A stretch of DNA of 64,000 nt, taken from the NCBI RefSeq assembly GCF_905147045.1, contig NC_065905.1, positions 3,906,001-3,970,000 of the forward strand, in the 5' to 3' direction. The notes below the pieces were generated by a model that saw only the letters and a list, made by a program, of their open reading frames with translations, was not told the origin of the DNA and searched no databases. This document shows positions 58,419-64,000 of the stretch, piece after piece; position 1 is the first letter of the stretch; every line of letters starts with the position of its first letter. Both the position numbers and the translations under genes were made by a program. Origin of the DNA: Nymphalis io. Taxonomy: Eukaryota; Arthropoda; Insecta; Lepidoptera; Nymphalidae.

Positions 58419-58551
58419 AATATGTATGTAGAAATAAGGCAATATATGACTTATATTGCACGTGGCACGGTTTTGATATAGAGGTTTGGTAACTCGAACC
58501 TCTCAAATAAGTTTTACAAAGTAGATGACGTAGGTAACCATAAAAAATAGG

Positions 58552-58622
58552 TTAAATATATTCCTTTTTATTATATTTTAAGTTAGTTTAATTTTGTATA
58601 TAATAAAAAGGAATATATTTAA
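58552..58622. repeat. Perfect hairpin, 25-bp arms, 21-nt loop
   Basis: Left arm 58552-58576 starts ttaaatatattccttttta; 58598-58622 is its exact reverse complement. It lies within the 921-bp insert. Confidence 0.92.
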
Positions 58623-58852
58623 TCGATTAAAACTGACAGGCGTCGGTAGGCGACCGGCGCCCGCTCAACGATCAAAAAGACCACCGAACGGCGAACAACG
58701 CAGTGCTGCCATCTCTCAAACCGCACAGATAATAAATGTCGAAACAATAATTGTCGATTCGATAACCGTAATTTATTTTATAAACCCGTAAAATAAACAC
58801 AATATTTTAATAAAAATTAAAATATTGAAAAATTAAAATTTTTAGGGTTACA

Positions 58853-58926
58853 TGCTGTTTAGCGGTAGAATATCTGATGAATGTGACTAGGTACCACTAG
58901 CCAGACGGGCACAAAGCCCTTTTTGT
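58853..58926 (-). mobile_element. Family A copy, 5' part, continued
   Basis: tgctgtttagcggtagaata to gggcacaaagccct completes the copy broken at 57931; the last bases of the element's 5' end are lost. Confidence 0.75.
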
Positions 58927-59388
58927 GTCTTTATACTTAAATGAAATAGAGTTGAATCATATATAAAGGAATACATTAATCAGGAACTGTTTGTATAATA
59001 TTGAATAATATAGGAGAGAATATATGTAAATCAAAGTTTGTTTATATTTACTCTTCATATCATAATATTATATTTCGCTTTTAGTGCGAACGTACTTTGT
59101 TACTTGTTTTTGTTCATTAGTCGTAAATGGCCAGTGCAAAGGAGCCACGTGACTTAATATAAATTTATGTAAACTAGAACATACTAGAATCGCTCTTGGT
59201 TGAAATAATCTTATTAAGCACATATTTTAACCTTAAAGGAACTTAAACTTAACTTTAAGCTTAACTTTCTTAACGAAAAAAAATATCTATAAATAATAAA
59301 TATGCGTCATTATCATATAAGAATGACAGAAATGAGTTCGTTTTATCTTATTTGTGTTATTAAATTTTTGGAACCATTTTACTATTTA

Positions 59389-59438
<50 letters not shown>

Positions 59439-59728
59439 TTCCATTTAATAAACACGTACGTGGAATTATTTATGTGGAAAATATCGTTAGTATCTTTTGG
59501 TTTTTATAAGAAAAATAACTCTGAAGAGTAGGGTACATAGAAAAAATGTGTACCGCAATACATTTTATTGTGTTTTCCGGTTTCAGTGATGGATTCAATT
59601 ACTACAGGCACAAGGAACATACCAAACATTACCACAGATCCTGTTGTTAGAGGCATTAGCGGCGGTTCATATGTATTGGTAAAATTGACCATTTTCTTCT
59701 TTTGCCTGTTGAGTTAAATTAAAAAATA
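58927..59728. other. A+T-rich DNA with (TA)n microsatellite
   Basis: An uninterrupted ta run spans 59396-59434. An aacttaaacttaactttaagc cluster lies near 59240-59270. No gene. Confidence 0.65.
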
Positions 59729-59732
59729 TATA

Positions 59733-60074
59733 TGTCGCATCCGGTCAATCGTACGGATACTCAATGGAACGAAAGACGCACCAACGGTTGTGAACTTGGC
59801 TCCGATGTGGTTTGGCAGAACTTCAGTGCGCTTTCGACAGAGTCGTGATGGTATAGCTCGGGTCCGGGCAGAACACTCTCAGTAAGGCACCGGTCGAGTG
59901 AGGTCACGGAACTGTCTTACCGTTTCATAAAGTGCTTTGTGTGTGATATTAATTGTAAAGTGTAATAAAGTGTGATTATATTGACTCAGTGTTGATCATT
60001 TCACGATAACCCACCACTGTACGCGTACATGATGTTCGACGATAGTAATCGAAGATATGATATCCCCTCCGACA
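59733..60074. mobile_element. 342-bp solo LTR-like element
   Basis: Ends are TGTCG (59733-59737) and CGACA (60070-60074), perfect 5-bp inverted termini of LTR type. tata on each side (59729-59732, 60075-60078) fits a 4-bp target duplication, although A+T-rich. G+C-richer than its surroundings, with an aataaa signal near 59963 on the plus strand, which suggests plus orientation. No internal genes. Confidence 0.55.
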
Positions 60075-60078
60075 TATA

Positions 60079-60624
60079 CATATATTAATGTTATATCAAA
60101 ACTTAAAATTTACAAATATTATATATATAACTGTAAAAATACCATCTATAAAAATTAAAAGATTATATACATGTGTGTTACTGTATGTTCATGTATGTTA
60201 CATAAATTTAAAAGAAAATAAGAATTGCTCATGCCTATTTATGACGTGAGAACAAATGCCAAGATATGGTGGCATCCAATCCGTCACATATTGCAAGGAG
60301 AATCATTTCCAATAAGGAAGCGATTAATAAGCGCATTCCTGCCCTTGCAAACACGTTTGACACATTGCAATTACGCGGTAATTTTACTGGATGCGTCACG
60401 TATTATACTGCGTGACGCCATTTTAAAATTGTCTCATATAATCAAATCACAGATAACGTGTTTATTAATTTTCACGTAACACTCGGAACAGAGTGTTCTT
60501 TACTTAATCATTTTACTAGTGTCTTTTGTAACATCATTTATTATTTTGTTTGCTTACCGTAATTGTCATGTCTTAGTGTGCAGTAACGTGTATTATTATT
60601 AGTACTTTTTATGTAACAGCGTAT
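60079..60624. other. Unique DNA
   Basis: The frame at 60225-60479 (84 codons) has no recognised motif. gcgtcacg...cgtgacgc at about 60394-60419 is a short inverted repeat. Confidence 0.45.
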
Positions 60625-60842
60625 GTATGTCTCGCTGCTGGTTAAGGCCTCCCGTTGAGCAGGTTTGGAACTAATTCATCTCGCTGCTTCAATGCGGGTT
60701 GGTTCCTGTCGGTTTCCAATGTTTTCCTTCCGAGCATGAGATTAATTATTTATAAGCACATGAAAATTCATTAGTGCTTTTCTGGGTTTGATCCCACGAT
60801 CATCGGTTAAAATTCACGCGTTCTAAAACTGAGCCATCGCGT
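60625..60842 (-). mobile_element. Family B SINE, degraded
   Basis: tcgctgctggttaaggcctc, caatgcgggttgg, gatcatcggttaaaattcac and ctgagccatcgcg in family order. Confidence 0.7.
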
Positions 60843-60859
60843 CTCTATTATCATTATAG

Positions 60860-61085
60860 TATTCATCATATATTTGACTGCAAAGCAGCAATACTTCTTT
60901 ACTGGTGAGTGGTCCAGTGTAACTACAAGCACAAGGTACATAACATCTTAGTTTCCAAGGTCTGTGGTTCTTTGGTGATGGAAGGCTCGTTAATATTTCT
61001 TACAGTGCCAATGTCTGTCAACGGGCGTTGGTATCCCCTTACCATCAGGTGGCCTTTGCCTGTCCAACTACTTATCATAAATAAA
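60860..61085 (+). mobile_element. Family A copy, degraded
   Basis: gcaaagcagcaatact, taacatcttagtttccaagg and cttaccatcaggtggcc, ending in a weak ataaataaaa tail. Confidence 0.7.
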
Positions 61086-61692
61086 AGCACGATATCATCA
61101 GTGCTATTTAAATTGTTGACACAAACTTCGTCATCATGGCAACCGATTTTGGTCCTCAGACCACGCTGAAAAATAAATGCTGAAAGTTCCAGCGATGTCA
61201 AACCACTCTGGCATACACCACATTCTAACCTAAATTCGTTAGCAAGTGTGTCACCCCATTTCACATGCATAGTTTGATTTTCGTAGCAATGTCGAAAAAT
61301 ATGATATCAGTCAGAAGTACTCCTTCTTCACTGAATTTCGTTACTAGTTTATTATGTACCTTAATATATTACAAACTAATATATGAATTATAGACATATA
61401 CATATCATTTTAATTTTTTTATTTAAAAATTTAGATTTTTTATGTGAATACAATGATAAACGATGATAAAAATAAAAAATAAATTGTAAAAATGCACAAC
61501 AATAAAAGCTAACGCCTAAAAAGTGTAATTGTAATTTAATCTCTAAATGGTATATATTTAATCTTAACAAGCTTTTCACGAACGCTCATTATTATATTAT
61601 ATTTTTGATTTCCATATCCAAATTTTCAGTTATTTTGAGAATCTTTGTACAAAAGCTTGATAAGTAAGTAGTTTACTTGATGTTATGGCCAT
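61086..61692. other. Unique DNA
   Basis: The minus-strand frame 60923-61270 mostly overlaps the SINE. 61130-61265 is G+C-richer and unassigned. Confidence 0.45.
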
Positions 61693-61955
61693 GTGCAAGG
61701 CCGTTAAGATATCTGTCGTAGAAGTTACACATATTCTACCGTCTAACAGCCATATTTCGTATTGTTGTGTTCCGGTTTGAAAGGTGAGTAAGCCAATTTA
61801 ATTATAGAAATAAGGAACATACCATCTTAGTTCCCAAAGTTGGTTGTGCAATGGCGGTGTTGGGAATGGTTAATATCTATTACAGTGCCAATTTCTATTG
61901 GCAGTGGTTAACGTTTACCATCAGCTGGCCCGTTTGCCAGACTACCTATATAAAA
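61693..61955 (+). mobile_element. Family A copy, degraded
   Basis: attgttgtgttccggtttga, accatcttagttcccaaagt and tttaccatcagctggccc, with a ctatataaaataaaat tail. Confidence 0.74.
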
Positions 61956-62629
61956 TAAAATATCATAATAGGTACAGTTTTTCTCTGATCGTGACATTTC
62001 TTTTCACGATTACATAATAAACAATTTTCATAACAAAATAATAACTTCTGAACCTGGAACCTATAGTTCACCCCCCATTTACTTTATGCATAATTCTATA
62101 ATAATACTTAAAATAATAAATAACCTATAATATTCACCAATGAAAACGTGAATATTTCACATAAAATAGTTTATAGAAAGCATGTTTTATAAGTCTACAA
62201 TGTTGTTGTACATCGGCAAATTCATTTTTCACGTACCTCGGCTATCGCAAACCAGTTTAGTGGCAATAAACCCGCGAGCATGCACCAAGAAAAGATTTAT
62301 AACGCTGATCTCCGTTCAGTGTGTCGCGCTATTCATATTCCAACGATCGATCGTTTTCTCGTTTTTTAAAAGAGTACGAAGACGTCGACACCTCTACTAA
62401 ATGTTACTTTGTAGGAGATAATAAAGTATTGTGACTATTATGATTATGTATTTTAGGATTGTAAACTTTATTTTATTCGTATCGTTAAGCATGTTAGCAA
62501 CAGAAAAGGTTTTAAGACTGAAATTTAAATAAGATAATTAAAATCAGTTTACAGAGTATTCCGTGCAAACCTCTGATCTTGACGCAAAGTCATATTTCAG
62601 CGTACTACCTCCATTTATCTTATTAACTA
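61956..62629. other. Unique DNA with an unassigned G+C-richer block
   Basis: 62200-62440 is more G+C-rich, with a 72-codon frame at 62182-62400 and an aataaa at about 62420. aagcatgtt occurs at 62178-62186 and 62486-62494, so this could be a further insertion, but no class is evident. Confidence 0.4.
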
Positions 62630-62825
62630 CTAGCTGCTCCGCGTGGTTTTACCTGTTTTTAAAGCTTCTGCTTCTTGGGTTGACGTTGTATACTTTATAA
62701 TATTTCTTAACAAAAGAGCTATCTCCTACAAATATATTAAATTTTTTGAAATCGGGTTGTTAGATTCTGAGATCACCGCGTTCAAACCAACAAATAAATT
62801 CTTCCAACTTTTACTATATTACTAA
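62630..62825 (-). mobile_element. Helitron-like non-autonomous element
   Basis: On the minus strand it ends CTAG (62630-62633) followed by T, next to the G+C-rich cgcggagcag end. The inner ttctgagatcaccgcgttca segment is the conserved core of this group. The 5' terminus near 62825 is not exact. Confidence 0.55.
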
Positions 62826-64000
62826 ATGAATTTTATCATTAATCGCTTTGGTAGATATTAATAATTTTTATTGGACGTTCACCTTACCAAGAAACAAGAA
62901 CAAATTTATGTAATAATCTATCGTACTACGTACGATATGGGATTTTTTCGAGCATTCAAAACAAAACCAAATAAATATCCTGCCTAGACCCATCCTAAAA
63001 TACACAAACCTCTGCATTTGTACAATCTACAGAACATGACTACGTGGAATAGTGATAGGAATGCTTGTAGTGTTTCTCCGTTGAATCGCAGCTCCGATTC
63101 TCTGAGAGATAAATGGACCCGCCCACCTGTCATCGGAAGCAGTAAGACAGGATGTTGTATATATATAAATGTTTTTCCACTATCGTAAATAAATATGTAT
63201 ATTTGTATAATACTAATAACGCCTCTTCTGTCTAGTGACTAACTATAAGACGGCAGATCCCAATGGTCTGAAATCAAATTCGGGGTTTGGTCATTAAAAA
63301 AATATTTTCTTTTTTTGTTGATAAATTTTAATTAGTAGCCTGGATTGATATTTAATGAACCCGGAGAAGCAAACATACAAACAAAACTTCCTTTTGTGTA
63401 ATAAATAGTTAAATATTTTATGGAGTCTTGAAGTCTTGAGTCTGGAGTCTTGAAATTGAAAGTTTTTACTATCTCGTGCTTCGTAACGTATCTTCTCCAT
63501 GTGTGTCCGAATTTGCTATTCCGATTATAAGCGTGAAAGATTAAAGAGAGCACTGAGGATCATAACTAATAGTCTTGATTTTTTTCAATCAGTTTAACTT
63601 TATTATAAAAATGGATTCGTAGTATATGAAACATTGTAAATTTCACTCTTGAAGACTGCCATAAATTCAGTATTTACCGCGCGGAACGGAATCATATATT
63701 TTAGCGTCCGTAGATATCGTTACAAAGCGTATTTTATGCCTTCTAAGAATTGCAACAATCGAAGGAACTACGGAAAAGTTTTATAGCGAAGTACAATTCT
63801 ACATGAAATATATCTGAGAAAACTTACAAACTAGTTGATTGTTTTTGCTGACTGTACAACAATACTTTTATTATTAAATCGAAATAGTTGTTATTATATT
63901 AAAAGTAAATTGACTGCACGCTTTTTACAACATTCCCGCAATTTATCTTATTAATATTATTAGAATTTTGACTTCAAAAATACACATATCACCAGATACC
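62826..64000. other. A+T-rich unique DNA
   Basis: A local gagtcttgaagtcttgagtc repetition at 63424-63455. Open frames near 63294-63553 overlap each other and are unassigned. Confidence 0.5.

Larger units (their letters stand above)
57932..58852. mobile_element. 921-bp TGT...ACA insertion, candidate solo LTR
   Basis: Splits a family A copy cleanly: tgct stands at 57928-57931 and 58853-58856 as a 4-bp target duplication. The insert begins TGTCACGGGG and ends AGGGTTACA, the short inverted TG...CA ends of LTRs. No internal retroelement genes are seen and no internal repeat of the ends, so it is either a long solo LTR or another element with LTR-like ends. It contains a 56-codon open frame and two perfect hairpins. 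Which strand is sense is not settled. Confidence 0.65.

Noticed and set aside
58552..58622. Terminal inverted repeats of a MITE
   Set aside because: The arms enclose only 21 nt, no target duplication flanks them, and the whole lies inside a larger insertion with its own ends.
62178..62494. Insertion bounded by aagcatgtt direct repeats
   Set aside because: Nine matching bases 300 bp apart can occur by chance in this composition, and the enclosed sequence shows neither tail nor terminal structure.

Overview
The window is non-coding, A+T-rich insect DNA. It holds no confidently recognisable host gene and a dense, layered set of transposable elements. The repertoire points to a butterfly or moth, most likely a nymphalid butterfly: a tRNA-derived SINE resembling the Heliconius 'Metulj' type, a very abundant 290-bp SINE-like repeat with a TATAAAA tail, short Helitron-like elements with CTAG ends, and RTE- and Jockey-type LINEs. 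That assignment rests on remembered family resemblance, not a database search. Names used below: family A (290-bp SINE-like repeat, about 28 copies or fragments), family B (tRNA-derived SINE, about 19), family C (tRNA-like SINE whose head reads tggtctagtgg, 5), family D (a third tRNA-like SINE, 3), family E (unclassified, 2 copies) and family F (LINE-tail-like, 2 fragments).

Layout. 1-12.5 kb: A+T-rich DNA with SINE copies, one Helitron-like element and a LINE fragment fused to a SINE fragment. 12.7-16.0 kb: a long Jockey-superfamily LINE on the minus strand, disabled by an internal deletion, a changed endonuclease residue and a stop codon that lies inside a perfect hairpin. 16.56-18.18 kb: a Tc1-type DNA transposon with an intact 339-residue DD34E transposase, the only convincing full-length protein gene here. 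18.46-18.80 kb: a perfect 147-bp tandem duplication ending in a splice-acceptor-like sequence, followed by a 34-nt open stretch and a consensus splice donor, so a candidate micro-exon. 20-39 kb: many SINE copies, a 5'-truncated RTE LINE with a perfect 16-bp target duplication, and several long palindromes. 39.9-42.7 kb: a decayed CR1/Jockey-type LINE. 46.1-47.0 kb: an RTE LINE lacking its central reverse transcriptase. 50-56 kb: nearly repeat-free A+T-rich DNA. 57.7-60.1 kb: a family A copy split by a 921-bp TGT...ACA insertion, then a 342-bp solo-LTR-like element. The remainder is degraded SINEs and one more Helitron-like element.

The genes do not form a pathway. The reverse transcriptase pieces are fossils of the machinery that would have mobilised the SINEs, and the Tc1 gene would serve only its own element. 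The window is best read as a long intron or intergenic region. Its least expected features are the candidate micro-exon with duplicated acceptor and an unusual number of long, short-loop palindromes, two of which sit exactly at the 5' junctions of truncated SINE insertions.
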